NCBI RefSeq assembly: GCF_032380675.1
Contig: NZ_JAWDIX010000006.1
Span: 1 to 64,000, forward strand
Length of the DNA: 64,000 bases
Direction: 5' to 3'
From: Anaerolentibacter hominis
GTDB lineage: Bacteria > Bacillota > Clostridia > Lachnospirales > Lachnospiraceae
This document shows, piece by piece, positions 35,125 through 44,014 of the stretch (position 1 is the stretch's first letter; every line of letters starts with the position of its first letter). Both the position numbers and the translations under genes were made by a program. The notes beneath the pieces are model-generated. The model had not been told where the DNA came from. It was given only the letters and a program-made list of their open reading frames with translations, and searched no databases.

Positions 35125-35643
35125 ATGGAGATAAGAGATGGACGGGTTGAGGACGCAGCAGAGGCAAGCCGTCTGTATGCCCTGAGCTGGAAGGAAACCT
35201 ACAGGGGTAAACTGCCGGATACGTACCTGGAGCAGCTGAGAGAGGACTTTTGGCAGGAGACGTTTCAGAAATGGATCGAAACCGGCGAATGGAATATCAG
35301 GGTGGCAGCGCAGGGAGGCAGAATCCTGGCAGCGGCAGTCTATGGAAGATCTCAGGAGGAAGGATACTTAAGCTGGGGAGAAATAAAATCTTTGTATGTT
35401 CTGCCCGGGGAACTTGGGAAGGGCTACGGCAAAGCTTTATTTACAGATGTGTGCGGCCTGCTGGCAAAGCAGGGCTTTGACTGCTTATATCTCTGGGTGC
35501 TGAAGGAAAACGCCCGGGCCAGGAGCTTTTATGAAAGGCAGGGCTTCCGGGCAACGGAGGATGAGCTAAATTGTTATTTTGAGGGTGAACCCTATCCGGA
35601 CGTCCGGTATATCAGGAAATGTCACATACGGAAGGAAAATTGA
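35125..35643 (+). CDS. GNAT family N-acetyltransferase
   Basis: 172 aa. The acetyl-CoA loop V-L-P-G-E-L-G-K-G-Y-G-K fits the GNAT R/QxxGxG/A motif A, preceded by the beta4 strand EIKSLYV and followed by LYLWVLKENARARSFYERQGF (motif B). GGGGAGG sits upstream. Substrate unknown. It is 30 bases after the flavodoxin gene and is probably in the same transcript, though no functional link is obvious. Confidence 0.88.
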   Translation: MEIRDGRVEDAAEASRLYALSWKETYRGKLPDTYLEQLREDFWQETFQKWIETGEWNIRVAAQGGRILAAAVYGRSQEEGYLSWGEIKSLYVLPGELGKGYGKALFTDVCGLLAKQGFDCLYLWVLKENARARSFYERQGFRATEDELNCYFEGEPYPDVRYIRKCHIRKEN

Positions 35644-35649
35644 AGCCTT

Positions 35650-37599
35650 ATGAAAAAGAATATTTTACTGCGGACCAATCTGTTGGTTTGCGCAATTATC
35701 ATTGCGGGCTTTCTTATTACGGCAGTGCTGAGCTATCGTGCAAATTACAGTGAATCACTGAAAAATATAGAGCAGGTTTCCAATCTGACTTCGGAAGGCA
35801 TCTATTATCAGATCAATTCTATATTTACTAAACCTGTGAATGTCTCACTTACAATGGCAAATGACAGCCTATTAAAAAGCCTGCTTCAGGAGGAAGGGGA
35901 TGACCGGGAAAATCAGAGTTATGAGGAAACAATCCGGGAGTATCTGGACACCTACCGGATAAAATACGAGTATGATTCCGTCTTTCTTGTATCTGCGGCC
36001 ACCAATCTGTACTACAATTTTAATGGGGCGGACCGGGTTCTGTTAAAAGAGGACCCGGAAAATATCTGGTATTATGATATGCTGGAAAGCGGTACGGAGT
36101 ATGCCATCAATGTGGACAACGACGAGGTGGAGGGGGCAGATAATGAGATAACCGTCTTCGTAAACTGCAAAATACGGGATGCGAATCAGAAGATAGTCGG
36201 TATTGTGGGGGTGGGAGTGCGTATTGACCATCTGCAGAAGCTCCTGCGGGCTTACCAGGACGAGTTTGGTGTAAACGCGTATCTGATCGACGGTGAGGGC
36301 TTGATTGAGATTTCCGCGGAATACTCGGGATATGAGCATGTAAGCTTCTTTGAGAAAACTCTGTATGACGATCAGACCAGGCAGGAGGTTCTTGGCTGGA
36401 AGGAAGAGGAAACGTCTCATGGCTTCTGGGCGGAGATTCCGGCGGAAAAAGGAAGAATGAATTATCTGGTCACCCGGTATCTGCCTGAACTGGAGTGGTC
36501 ACTGGCAGTGGAACAGAATACAGGCCTGCTGACGGCAAAGCTTGCAAGGCAGATGGAAGTGACTGTGGCGGTAATCTGCGTTATCCTGCTGGCAGTCCTG
36601 TACATTATAACCCGCGTGATCCGGAAGTTTAACCGTCAGATTGTAACCCTGGAACGGGATAAGGAACAGGAGCGGCACAATATATTTGAGAAGGCAACGG
36701 AGCAGTTATTCGACAAGATATATGAGATGGATATCACCAATAACCGGCCGTCAAACCGGGCAACGGAGGAATATTTTGAAAGTCTTGGCGCTCCCAGAGG
36801 CGTTTCTTTTGATAAGGCCCTGCATATAATCGCGCAAAAACAAATAAAGGAAGAGTTCCGCCGGGGTTATATTGAGACCTTCACGCCAGAGAGTGTTATC
36901 CGTGCGTTCCATGAAGGTACAGATACCCTTCGGTATGAATTCATGATCTCTAATGATGGGGAGCACTATTTCTGGATGAGGATCACCGCCCGGCTGATCT
37001 GGCAGGAAAGTAACCAAACTCTTCACATGCTGACCTACCGTCAGAATATCGACGCGGAGAAAAGACGGGAAGAGCAGATGGTGAAGCTGGCGCAGACGGA
37101 TGAAATGACAGGTATGCTAACGAAGTCGGGAACCCAGCACAGGATGGACAGGGAGCTGGCAGCGGATACGGGGAAACTATTTGCTTTTTTGATTTTGGAT
37201 ATTGATAATTTTAAACAGGCAAATGACCTGTTTGGCCATGTTTTCGGGGATGGGGTGATCCATGATTTTACCCAGATCATCCGGGCCCATTTTAACGCGA
37301 CGGATATTCTGGGACGCGTCGGCGGGGACGAATTTGCCGTGTTCTGTGCTGTGCCCGATGAGGCATGGGCCGAGGAAAAGGTGAAGACGCTCTCGGCAGC
37401 CCTGGATCATGATTATGAGGAAGATGGTCATTGCTGGCATGTATCGGCAAGTATCGGCGTGGCGTTCGCAAGGCCGGGGGATAGCCGGGAACTTTTGTAT
37501 AAATATGCAGATGCGGCACTCTATGAGACGAAGCGAAAAGGAAAGAACGGATATACGGTCTGCCGTCAGAACCAGAAAAAACCACAGATTACTCCATAA
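35650..37599 (+). CDS. Membrane sensor diguanylate cyclase (dCache/PAS/GGDEF)
   Basis: 649 aa. TM helix at about 10-28, an extracellular dCache-type domain to about residue 295, a second TM (VAVICVILLAVLYIITRVI), a PAS-like segment, then GGDEF with the intact catalytic motif RVGGDEFAVF and upstream DIDNFKQANDLFGH. It should make cyclic di-GMP in response to an external ligand. No RxxD inhibitory site was noticed before the motif. Separated by six bases from the GNAT gene. Confidence 0.93.
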   Translation: MKKNILLRTNLLVCAIIIAGFLITAVLSYRANYSESLKNIEQVSNLTSEGIYYQINSIFTKPVNVSLTMANDSLLKSLLQEEGDDRENQSYEETIREYLDTYRIKYEYDSVFLVSAATNLYYNFNGADRVLLKEDPENIWYYDMLESGTEYAINVDNDEVEGADNEITVFVNCKIRDANQKIVGIVGVGVRIDHLQKLLRAYQDEFGVNAYLIDGEGLIEISAEYSGYEHVSFFEKTLYDDQTRQEVLGWKEEETSHGFWAEIPAEKGRMNYLVTRYLPELEWSLAVEQNTGLLTAKLARQMEVTVAVICVILLAVLYIITRVIRKFNRQIVTLERDKEQERHNIFEKATEQLFDKIYEMDITNNRPSNRATEEYFESLGAPRGVSFDKALHIIAQKQIKEEFRRGYIETFTPESVIRAFHEGTDTLRYEFMISNDGEHYFWMRITARLIWQESNQTLHMLTYRQNIDAEKRREEQMVKLAQTDEMTGMLTKSGTQHRMDRELAADTGKLFAFLILDIDNFKQANDLFGHVFGDGVIHDFTQIIRAHFNATDILGRVGGDEFAVFCAVPDEAWAEEKVKTLSAALDHDYEEDGHCWHVSASIGVAFARPGDSRELLYKYADAALYETKRKGKNGYTVCRQNQKKPQITP

Positions 37600-37641
37600 G
37601 GCATGTAACATAGGAAAGTTTGGAGAATTTTTCTATGCAAC

Positions 37642-37680
37642 AAAAAACTCCATGTGACGATAGCTCATCACATGGAGTTG
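37642..37680 (-). terminator. Terminator of the aminotransferase gene
   Basis: The 12-bp stem AACTCCATGTGA/TCACATGGAGTT, read on the minus strand, is followed by TTTTTT. It lies just past the aminotransferase stop. Confidence 0.85.
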
Positions 37681-37694
37681 CGTTATTATTCAAA

Positions 37695-38888
37695 TTATCC
37701 GAGGTACTCTTTTGCCAGAGCCGCGAATGCCGGCATGGCATTTTTGATCATATCTGTTCTGACGCAGTAGGAGACGCGGACGTAACCCGGACAGCCGAAA
37801 TCATCCCCGGGCACCAGAAGCAGCTCATACTTCCTTGCCTTCTCGCTGAACGCGTTGGCATCCGGCTCCAGCGCTTTTACAAAGAGATAAAAAGCACCAT
37901 CCGGTTTGACACAGTCATAGCCGAGTTCTGTGAGGCCGCCATAGAGCAGATCACGATTTTGTTTGTAGATGGACACGTCTGCTGTCTTATCCACACATTT
38001 GCCCACGACCTTCTGCATCAGGCTGGGCGCACATACATAGCCCAGAGCCCGTCCTGCCCCGCAGACTGCGGCATAGACGGCCGGTTCCTCCGCCATCTTA
38101 TCGGAGACAGCAATATAGCCGATCCGCTCTCCGGGAAGAGAAAGAGACTTACTGTAGGAATAGCATACAAATGTATTGTCATAATAATTCATGAAATAGG
38201 GTACATTTACTCCATCGTAAACGATCTCACGGTAAGGCTCATCGGAGATCAGGAAAATCGGATGACCGTATTCCTCCTGTTTCTTCCGGAGCAAATCACA
38301 CAGTTTGATGACGGTTTCTTCGGAATATACCACACCGGAGGGATTGTTGGGAGAGTTTACAATAATACCCTTTGTATGTTCATTGATCAGCTTCTCAAAA
38401 GCCTCAAAATCAATCTGAAAATCATCCATTTTTGGAGGAACAACAACCAGTTTGCTGCCGGTGGATTCTACAAATACCCGGTACTCTGTGAAAAATGGAG
38501 CAAAGGTGATAAACTCATCCTCCGGTACAGACAGGGCTTTGCAGCAGATGCTGACGGATGCGGCCGCGCCGACTGTCATATAAATGTGGTTTTCCGTGAT
38601 ACTGGTCCCAAACCGTTTGTTAATCGAATCCGCAATAGCTTTTCTTACAGCAGGATCTCCCTGCGCGGAAGTATAACCGTGAAGAGAAACGGAATCCGGC
38701 TCGGAAACCAGTTCCATAATGGCCTCTCTTACACAATCCGGCGCCGGAACGCTTGGATTGCCTATACTAAAATCATATACCTTATCCGCGCCGATCTCAG
38801 CGGCTCTTTTTTTGCCGTATTCAAACATTTCCCGAATAACGGAACGCTTGCTGCCCAGTGCATACATTTTTTCTGAAATAGATATCAT
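37695..38888 (-). CDS. Pyridoxal phosphate-dependent aminotransferase (class I/II)
   Basis: About 397 aa, fold type I. Visible are the N-terminal FSIGNPSVPAPDCV, the NSPNNPSGVVYSEE cofactor-binding loop, the SDEPYREI Asp, and the Schiff-base Lys in SYSKSLSLPGERIGYIA. C-terminal Arg (YVRVSYC) for the substrate carboxylate. It resembles aspartate/aromatic aminotransferases of the AspB group. The start at 38888 (MISISEKMYALG) has a GGGGAT site; 38900 and 38936 are alternatives. Monocistronic, next to a hypothetical gene. Confidence 0.92.
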   Translation of the reverse strand: MISISEKMYALGSKRSVIREMFEYGKKRAAEIGADKVYDFSIGNPSVPAPDCVREAIMELVSEPDSVSLHGYTSAQGDPAVRKAIADSINKRFGTSITENHIYMTVGAAASVSICCKALSVPEDEFITFAPFFTEYRVFVESTGSKLVVVPPKMDDFQIDFEAFEKLINEHTKGIIVNSPNNPSGVVYSEETVIKLCDLLRKKQEEYGHPIFLISDEPYREIVYDGVNVPYFMNYYDNTFVCYSYSKSLSLPGERIGYIAVSDKMAEEPAVYAAVCGAGRALGYVCAPSLMQKVVGKCVDKTADVSIYKQNRDLLYGGLTELGYDCVKPDGAFYLFVKALEPDANAFSEKARKYELLLVPGDDFGCPGYVRVSYCVRTDMIKNAMPAFAALAKEYLG

Positions 38889-39040
38889 TCTTATCCCCAT
38901 ACCTTTCATTCCGGGCCATATCATTTGATATGACACCCATCATTCTTCTTCGTAAATTTAAATGGTCCTTTCTTATAATAGAATATCTTCGCAAGAAATC
39001 CAATACCCGAAAAAAATTATATAGATAATTCCGCGGGCAA

Positions 39041-39460
39041 TCAGTCCTCCCTTGGTTTAAACAGGAAGTGGAGAAACAAAGCGGTAGAGGCAATCCGATA
39101 CTTTACATCATCCGGGACGGCACTCTCATCTTTCATAAACAGAGCAATGTCATCCTCGCTTACCTTTGCCAGATGGGCGACGGTGGACGGCAGCAGCTTG
39201 TGAATCTGGAATAATACATCCAGAACCGCCCGGTTCCGTTCAAAGATGGAGAATTCGGACATGAAATAGAGGACATGCATCATATTAGTAATTTCCATCC
39301 TCTGTTTTACCGGCACCAAATCCCCGCAAACTTCAAGATTCTGTAATAGTCTTGCATCTATCTGGAAAAGCCCTGCCAGAGTTTCCAGGCTGATGTGGTA
39401 TTCTCCGGTCAGCCGTTCCAGCAATTCTTCATATGTAGGAGTTTTTTCCCATGATTCCAT
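39041..39460 (-). CDS. Hypothetical helical protein (139 aa)
   Basis: The start at 39460 follows AAAGGAG. The N-terminal region PTYEELLERLTGEYHISLETLAGLFQIDARLLQNLE has the shape of a small helix-turn-helix. The remainder is helical. A regulator role is possible but I do not recognise the family. It lies about 150 bases upstream of the aminotransferase on the same strand. Confidence 0.65.
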   Translation of the reverse strand: MESWEKTPTYEELLERLTGEYHISLETLAGLFQIDARLLQNLEVCGDLVPVKQRMEITNMMHVLYFMSEFSIFERNRAVLDVLFQIHKLLPSTVAHLAKVSEDDIALFMKDESAVPDDVKYRIASTALFLHFLFKPRED

Positions 39461-39602
39461 AGATACAGCTCCTTTCATGCTTTCTTTTTATCCTACCATA
39501 AGAACGCGCGGCTGAAAAGGAAAATCCGGGAAAGAGGGAGCGGGAGGAACACTTAGGACCTGTGCCAGTAAAATGGCACAAAAATATTTATTATAACAGC
39601 AC

Positions 39603-39660
39603 AAAAAAGCTGTGTATGGTCCATCGGCGGCAGAGGGCACCGGCAAACCATACACAGCGG
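39603..39660 (-). terminator. Terminator of the BlaR-like gene
   Basis: The 12-bp stem GCTGTGTATGGT/ACCATACACAGC around a GC-rich loop, followed on the minus strand by TTTTTT. Confidence 0.75.
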
Positions 39661-39671
39661 GCAGAAAAGGG

Positions 39672-41219
39672 CTAACGGGCAAACAGAGAGTACGTCCTGT
39701 CCCCTGCTTTATACTGTATGCTCATTGCGTTCATATCAGGGAAATAGAGATAACCATATTCCTTTTTTTCGGCACCGCCGCTCAGGATGACGGCATTGTA
39801 GCTGCACTTGCCGGGTTCCATATCCGGGAGGTCAGAAACGAGAACAAAGCTGTTGAAGGGCTCCTGGCCCAGGTATTCCTCAAAGGGGATATAAGCTGTC
39901 TTTGCCAGCTGTCCCTTGTCGGTCCGGAAAAGATACATTTCTTCCTTATCCATAGGATGAAGCCAGACCAGGCTTCCATCCGCCGTTACTTTCACATCAC
40001 AGCTGGATTCCCCCTGTGTAAAATCGCAGCCGATCCCGGCAAGATCCACCTCATACAGCAGCGTTTCCTTCTCCAGATCATAAACAAACAGCCCGAAATA
40101 ATCATGAAAAATAATCAAGTCTTCTGAAGCGTAGTCCAGGGAGGGCTGATCAGCACCCAGGCCGGTAGTCTCGTCAACCTGCGCCTTTTCGGGGGTGCTC
40201 CATTCCAGAAGCGAACCGGGAGCCGATTCAAAGAATGCATTCTGTGTTGTTTTGCGCGAAGAAGTAAATGTGATCAGGACAGCGGCCGCCAGGAAAATAA
40301 TGACAGCGGCCAGGGTAATGGCCAGCATTTTTGGTTTTTTTGCAATCATTTTTATCCTTTCTTTGATTCCTTTTTCACTATCTGTCATCGTAGTTGCAGT
40401 GTTTGCTAAATCAGAGGGCCTTTTCTTTCTGTCAATCAGGCTGATCAGTGTTTTCCCGTAAGAGATCCTCTCCGATTCTCCCAGCCGGGCAATTGCTGCC
40501 TCATCGCAGGCCAGCTCACAATCCCGCCTGGAAAGGGAGGCGGCAAGCCAGACAAAGGGGTTTACCCAGTAATAGGCCAGAAGACCACAGCGGATCAGAG
40601 CCCAGACATGGTCCCCGTGTTTATAGTGACAGAGCTCATGGGCCAGCACATGGCGCAGCCTTAGCGGGTCACCGGCGATCTCCGGCGTAATGTAGACGGC
40701 GGTCTCTCCTTCCATCCAAAAAAGACAGGGGGAAGAGAGCCCCTCCGCCACATAGACCGGCAGGGTGGAATACGCACAGTGAAAAGGTGTCCGTATGGCT
40801 TTCAGATGCTTCCCAAACCGCAGATTGATATAAATACTCCACAGGACCATGAAAAGCGCCCCGCTGCTCCAGACAATCCAGATAACCAACTCCCAGTCTA
40901 TGGCGGCAGCTTTTTCCAGCAGAGTATCCGCCTGGTCATCATAAGTCACAACACCAGTTTTTATGTTGGTTACGAGGGGAGCCAGGTTGGGATTTTCATT
41001 TAACCTGTCCTCTATGGCGTCCGCGGCATTCATGACGCTGTAAGAGCTTTCGATTTCACCGCCCGCCAGAAACGGAATGGAAAAAGGAAAGGCAAGCTTC
41101 AGGATCACCAAAACCCACAGTGCGTATTGGAGCCGCAGGCTGATCCGGCCCTTCAGAAGGAGACGCAGGGCGCAGATAAGAAGAATCAGGACGGAAGAGG
41201 TAATCAGCACTTCACCCAT
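39672..41219 (-). CDS. BlaR1/MecR1-like M56 membrane metallopeptidase without penicillin-binding sensor
   Basis: 515 aa. Several N-terminal TM helices and the M56 zinc motif HELCH in LAHELCHYKHGD, followed by CDEAAIARLGE. A later TM (AITLAAVIIFLAAAVLITF) leads to an ~190-residue external part. In BlaR1 that part is a class D beta-lactamase-like sensor with SxxK. Here none of those motifs is visible; instead it has repeated beta-strand stretches (FGLFVYDLEKETLLYEV). So the ligand is probably not a beta-lactam (inference). On sensing it should cleave BlaI-type repressor. It is in an operon with that repressor (two-base gap). Confidence 0.85.
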   Translation of the reverse strand: MGEVLITSSVLILLICALRLLLKGRISLRLQYALWVLVILKLAFPFSIPFLAGGEIESSYSVMNAADAIEDRLNENPNLAPLVTNIKTGVVTYDDQADTLLEKAAAIDWELVIWIVWSSGALFMVLWSIYINLRFGKHLKAIRTPFHCAYSTLPVYVAEGLSSPCLFWMEGETAVYITPEIAGDPLRLRHVLAHELCHYKHGDHVWALIRCGLLAYYWVNPFVWLAASLSRRDCELACDEAAIARLGESERISYGKTLISLIDRKKRPSDLANTATTMTDSEKGIKERIKMIAKKPKMLAITLAAVIIFLAAAVLITFTSSRKTTQNAFFESAPGSLLEWSTPEKAQVDETTGLGADQPSLDYASEDLIIFHDYFGLFVYDLEKETLLYEVDLAGIGCDFTQGESSCDVKVTADGSLVWLHPMDKEEMYLFRTDKGQLAKTAYIPFEEYLGQEPFNSFVLVSDLPDMEPGKCSYNAVILSGGAEKKEYGYLYFPDMNAMSIQYKAGDRTYSLFAR

Positions 41220-41221
41220 AA

Positions 41222-41596
41222 TCAGGACTTCCTTTCTTCGGCTTTCTTTAAAATATCATAAAGTTCATCAATTTCATCGCTGCTTAATGATTCCTGTTCT
41301 ACCATGGTATTGACCAGAAGGCTGAGGCTCCCTCCGTAGACTTTGTTCAGGAAACCCTCAGTCTCACGGGCTGACACCGCTTCCTGCTCCACCGCCGGAA
41401 AATACTGTTTGGCCCTGACCCCTTCTTTATAGTAAACGGCGCCTTTTTTCTCCATGCGGTTCAGCATTGTGATAACCGTGTGCTTCCCCCAGCCGGTATC
41501 CTGTTCCAAAGCCGAGGTCAGCTGCATGATCGTTCTCGGTGCACTTTCCCACAGTAGTTTCATAATTTTCCATTCTCCATCGGACAAACCGATCAT
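41222..41596 (-). CDS. BlaI/MecI/CopY family transcriptional repressor
   Basis: 124 aa. Winged helix at the N-terminus: LSDGEWKIMKLLWE, RTIMQLTSAL, WGKHTVITMLNRMEKKGAVYY. The C-terminal half has the dimer helices and the cleavage region used by BlaR-type proteases. The start has GGAGG. It represses its own operon; promoter and a MecI-like dyad lie just upstream. Confidence 0.93.
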   Translation of the reverse strand: MIGLSDGEWKIMKLLWESAPRTIMQLTSALEQDTGWGKHTVITMLNRMEKKGAVYYKEGVRAKQYFPAVEQEAVSARETEGFLNKVYGGSLSLLVNTMVEQESLSSDEIDELYDILKKAEERKS

Positions 41597-41642
41597 AACG
41601 ACAGTACCTCCAGTTCAAAATGGTATACAATTGACTACCTTT

Positions 41643-41671
41643 AGTATACACGAATGGTACACAAATGTAAA
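41643..41671 (-). promoter_or_regulatory. blaI-blaR promoter with overlapping BlaI-type operator
   Basis: On the minus strand TTTACA, a 17-base spacer and TATACT. The dyad TACACAAATGTA (41658-41669, TACA...TGTA half sites) overlaps the -35 box, the usual place for BlaI/MecI binding. A second GTATAC-rich stretch extends toward the start. Confidence 0.65.
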
Positions 41672-41751
41672 CCTAAAATTGAATAAATTTGGATAATCAA
41701 AAAACCACAGTTTTATATGTGGAATTGTGAAAAAGTTAACAGTAAAAACAG

Positions 41752-41780
41752 TTGACAAGTGTGGAAAATCAACATAATAT
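41752..41780 (+). promoter_or_regulatory. Promoter of the four-carbon acid-sugar operon
   Basis: TTGACA (41752-41757), a 17-base spacer and TAATAT (41775-41780). The first AAATCAACAT repeat falls between the two boxes. Predicted leader is about 190 bases. Confidence 0.75.
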
Positions 41781-41868
41781 AAGAATAAATCAACATAAAC
41801 AGTCACTGATAAAATAGAAACAGGCAAAAATCAACATTCATGCCGCTGCATGGCGATTAAAAGTTGAT
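41766..41868 (+). promoter_or_regulatory. Three phased AAATCAACAT repeats, probable DeoR-family operators
   Basis: AAATCAACAT occurs at 41766, 41787 and 41828, spaced by 21 and 41 bases, i.e. about two and four helical turns. An inverted GTTGAT lies at 41863-41868. The first copy sits inside the promoter, the second near the predicted start site. The operon encodes a DeoR-type regulator, the likely binder (inference). Confidence 0.6.
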
Positions 41869-41915
41869 ACGGGCTATTTGTGCCGGAGCATCACAAATGG
41901 CTTTTATGGCAGAGG

Positions 41916-41929
41916 AGAAAGCGCTTTCG
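41916..41929 (+). promoter_or_regulatory. cre-like catabolite-repression site
   Basis: The 12-bp palindrome GAAAGCGCTTTC matches the core of the CcpA cre consensus (TGWAANCGNTNWCA-like). It lies in the leader, between arms GGAGCAT and ATGCTCC that could pair around it. Confidence 0.5.
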
Positions 41930-41975
41930 TGAATTTCTCTTCCCCCCGCCGCAATGCTCCGAAATGGAGGTTAAT

Positions 41976-42635
41976 ATGGGTAAAATAGCAATTCTTCACA
42001 CAACACCAGCCACAATTGCACCGTTAAATACAATGATTAAGAACCGGTGCCCAGATATCCAGATCTATAATTTTATAGACGACTCGATCCTGCCTATGTT
42101 GAAAGAGGACATTGCAACACTGGACTACGCATTTGAAAAACTACTCTGTTATGCACAGTTTGCGCAGCGGCAGGGCGTCCAGCTGATTCTAAGTGCCTGT
42201 TCTTCTGTGGGTGATTTTGCGGACTATGCTTCCGGAAAGCTGTCTGTCCCGCTGATCCGCATTGATGATGCGGTCAGTGACACGGCGGTGAAGATGGGAA
42301 AGAAGGTGGCTGTGCTGGCAACGCTTCCCACAACCCTTAATCCTTCCAGCAATTTGATACGCAGAAAGGGAAACGGAGAAGCGGAAGTTACCCCGGTTCT
42401 GGTAGAAGGAGCCTATGAGGCGCTGCAGGCAGGAGACAAAGCGGAACACGACAGATTGATTGCGGAAGCGGCAGGCAAAGCCGCAAAGGAACAGGATGTG
42501 GTATATCTGGCACAGGCATCCATGGCGGACGCGGCAGCTATGCTTCCGGAAGAAATGCAGAAAAAAGTGTTATTCAGTACCGGTCCGGCCGTAGATCAGG
42601 TTGTGAACATGTACCGGGAATTAAATCACCAGTAA
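41976..42635 (+). CDS. Aspartate/glutamate racemase superfamily protein
   Basis: 219 aa. Start at 41976 follows ATGGAGG; an upstream in-frame start at 41880 is not needed. The two racemase Cys regions are visible: ILSACSSVGD (first Cys) and a C-terminal segment without an equally clear second Cys (YLAQASMADAA). In the Asp/Glu racemase superfamily two Cys act as acid/base, so loss of one suggests a lyase/isomerase relative (like maleate isomerase or arylmalonate decarboxylase variants). First gene of the acid-sugar operon; its role in that pathway is unclear. Confidence 0.78.
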   Translation: MGKIAILHTTPATIAPLNTMIKNRCPDIQIYNFIDDSILPMLKEDIATLDYAFEKLLCYAQFAQRQGVQLILSACSSVGDFADYASGKLSVPLIRIDDAVSDTAVKMGKKVAVLATLPTTLNPSSNLIRRKGNGEAEVTPVLVEGAYEALQAGDKAEHDRLIAEAAGKAAKEQDVVYLAQASMADAAAMLPEEMQKKVLFSTGPAVDQVVNMYRELNHQ

Positions 42636-42654
42636 GGAGAAAGGGGATAACAGG

Positions 42655-43947
42655 ATGAATACCAGACCGGAACAGATTCAGATTGGAGTAGTGGCCGATG
42701 ATGTAACAGGGGCCAATGATATAGCGGTCATGTATGTAAAGGGAGGCTTGAGCGCAAATGTATTTTCTTTTGACAGCAGGGAGTCCGCGCTGTCCCACGA
42801 GGCGGATGTTGTTGTGATAGATACGGATTCCAGGTTTATGCCGGCGCGTACTGCCTATCAGCGTGTCTTTGAGGCCACCAGAACACTGGCGGATGCCGGA
42901 ATAAAACGGTTTTTTAAAAAGACCTGCTCTGTATTCCGGGGAAATATAGGCGCTGAATTTGACGGGATGCTGGATGCGCTGGGAGAGAAATTTGCCGTTG
43001 TGGTGCTGGGATTCCCGGATAACGGAAGAACTACGGTGGACGGTGTCCATTATGTGCGCGGCACTCTCCTGGAAGAATCCGAGTTCAGGAATGATCCGGT
43101 GAACCCTATGACAGAATCCAATTTGGCGGATATTCTGCGCAGGCAGACCAGGCGAGGGGTCAAAGCGGTGGGATGGCCTGTGATAGAGGAAGGGCCGGAG
43201 GCACTGAGGGCGGAAATTGAGAGGCAGAAAAAAGAGGGAGGCTATCTGATCTTAGATGTGCGGGACAATAAAGATCTGGAAATCATCGCGGAGGCCACAG
43301 AACATATCCGTGTGATGTGCGGTGCCTCGGCCATAGCATATCCCCAGGCAAAACGGTGCCAAAGCAGCAGAAAATCACGCCTGATGCCTCCGGCTTTAAA
43401 ACCGGGGCTGGGGATTATGTCGGTTTCGGGAAGCCTGATGCCCCAGACCAGAGAACAGATTATCTGTGCGGGGGAGCAGGGAACGCTTTCCTGCGCGCTG
43501 CCGGTCCGAGAACTGTTTGAAGACCGTGAGACTCTTGTAGAACGATTGTCGTCACTGGCGGCGGAGGGAGTAAGCAGCGGCAGGGATGTCCTGGTATATT
43601 CCGATAATGACCGGCAAATCGTGGAGGAAGGAAAACAATTCGCAGCTTCGCTGGGATTTGATGAAAAACAGATGGCGAAATGTATTTCTGAAACGCTGGC
43701 CCAAATCTGCCGCAATGTACTGGAGCGTACCGGACAAAACCGGGTACTGGTAGCGGGAGGAGATACCTCGGGAAGTTTTTGCAGTGAAATGAAGATTGAC
43801 GGAATGGCCGTATATGAGGAAATCGAGAGCGGACTGCCTTCCAGCATCGCCCTGACAGAACCTCCGCTGTTTATTGTTCTGAAATCAGGGAGTTTCGGAG
43901 GACGGGAATTCTTCGTGAAGACCTACCGTTATCTAAGAGAAAATTAG
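42655..43947 (+). CDS. Four-carbon acid sugar kinase family protein (DUF1537)
   Basis: 430 aa. N-terminal DUF1537 domain with GVVADDVTGANDIAVMY and the conserved Asp pair; C-terminal nucleotide-binding domain with VLVAGGDTSGSF and LKSGSFGG. Members such as OtnK and DtnK phosphorylate erythronate/threonate or dehydro derivatives at C4, giving substrates for class II aldolases. Such an aldolase is encoded two genes later, which supports the pathway. 19-base gap after the racemase-like gene. Confidence 0.9.
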   Translation: MNTRPEQIQIGVVADDVTGANDIAVMYVKGGLSANVFSFDSRESALSHEADVVVIDTDSRFMPARTAYQRVFEATRTLADAGIKRFFKKTCSVFRGNIGAEFDGMLDALGEKFAVVVLGFPDNGRTTVDGVHYVRGTLLEESEFRNDPVNPMTESNLADILRRQTRRGVKAVGWPVIEEGPEALRAEIERQKKEGGYLILDVRDNKDLEIIAEATEHIRVMCGASAIAYPQAKRCQSSRKSRLMPPALKPGLGIMSVSGSLMPQTREQIICAGEQGTLSCALPVRELFEDRETLVERLSSLAAEGVSSGRDVLVYSDNDRQIVEEGKQFAASLGFDEKQMAKCISETLAQICRNVLERTGQNRVLVAGGDTSGSFCSEMKIDGMAVYEEIESGLPSSIALTEPPLFIVLKSGSFGGREFFVKTYRYLREN

Positions 43948-44014
43948 ATGGACGACCCCTGACAATTCCGGTATAATCAATTCAGATAAAACAGGACGGA
44001 AGGCAGGGAATGGA

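Noticed and set aside
37620..38876. 418-codon plus-strand ORF over the aminotransferase gene
   Set aside because: Antisense shadow: the minus-strand frame has clear aminotransferase motifs, ribosome site and terminator. The plus-strand product has no recognisable domain.
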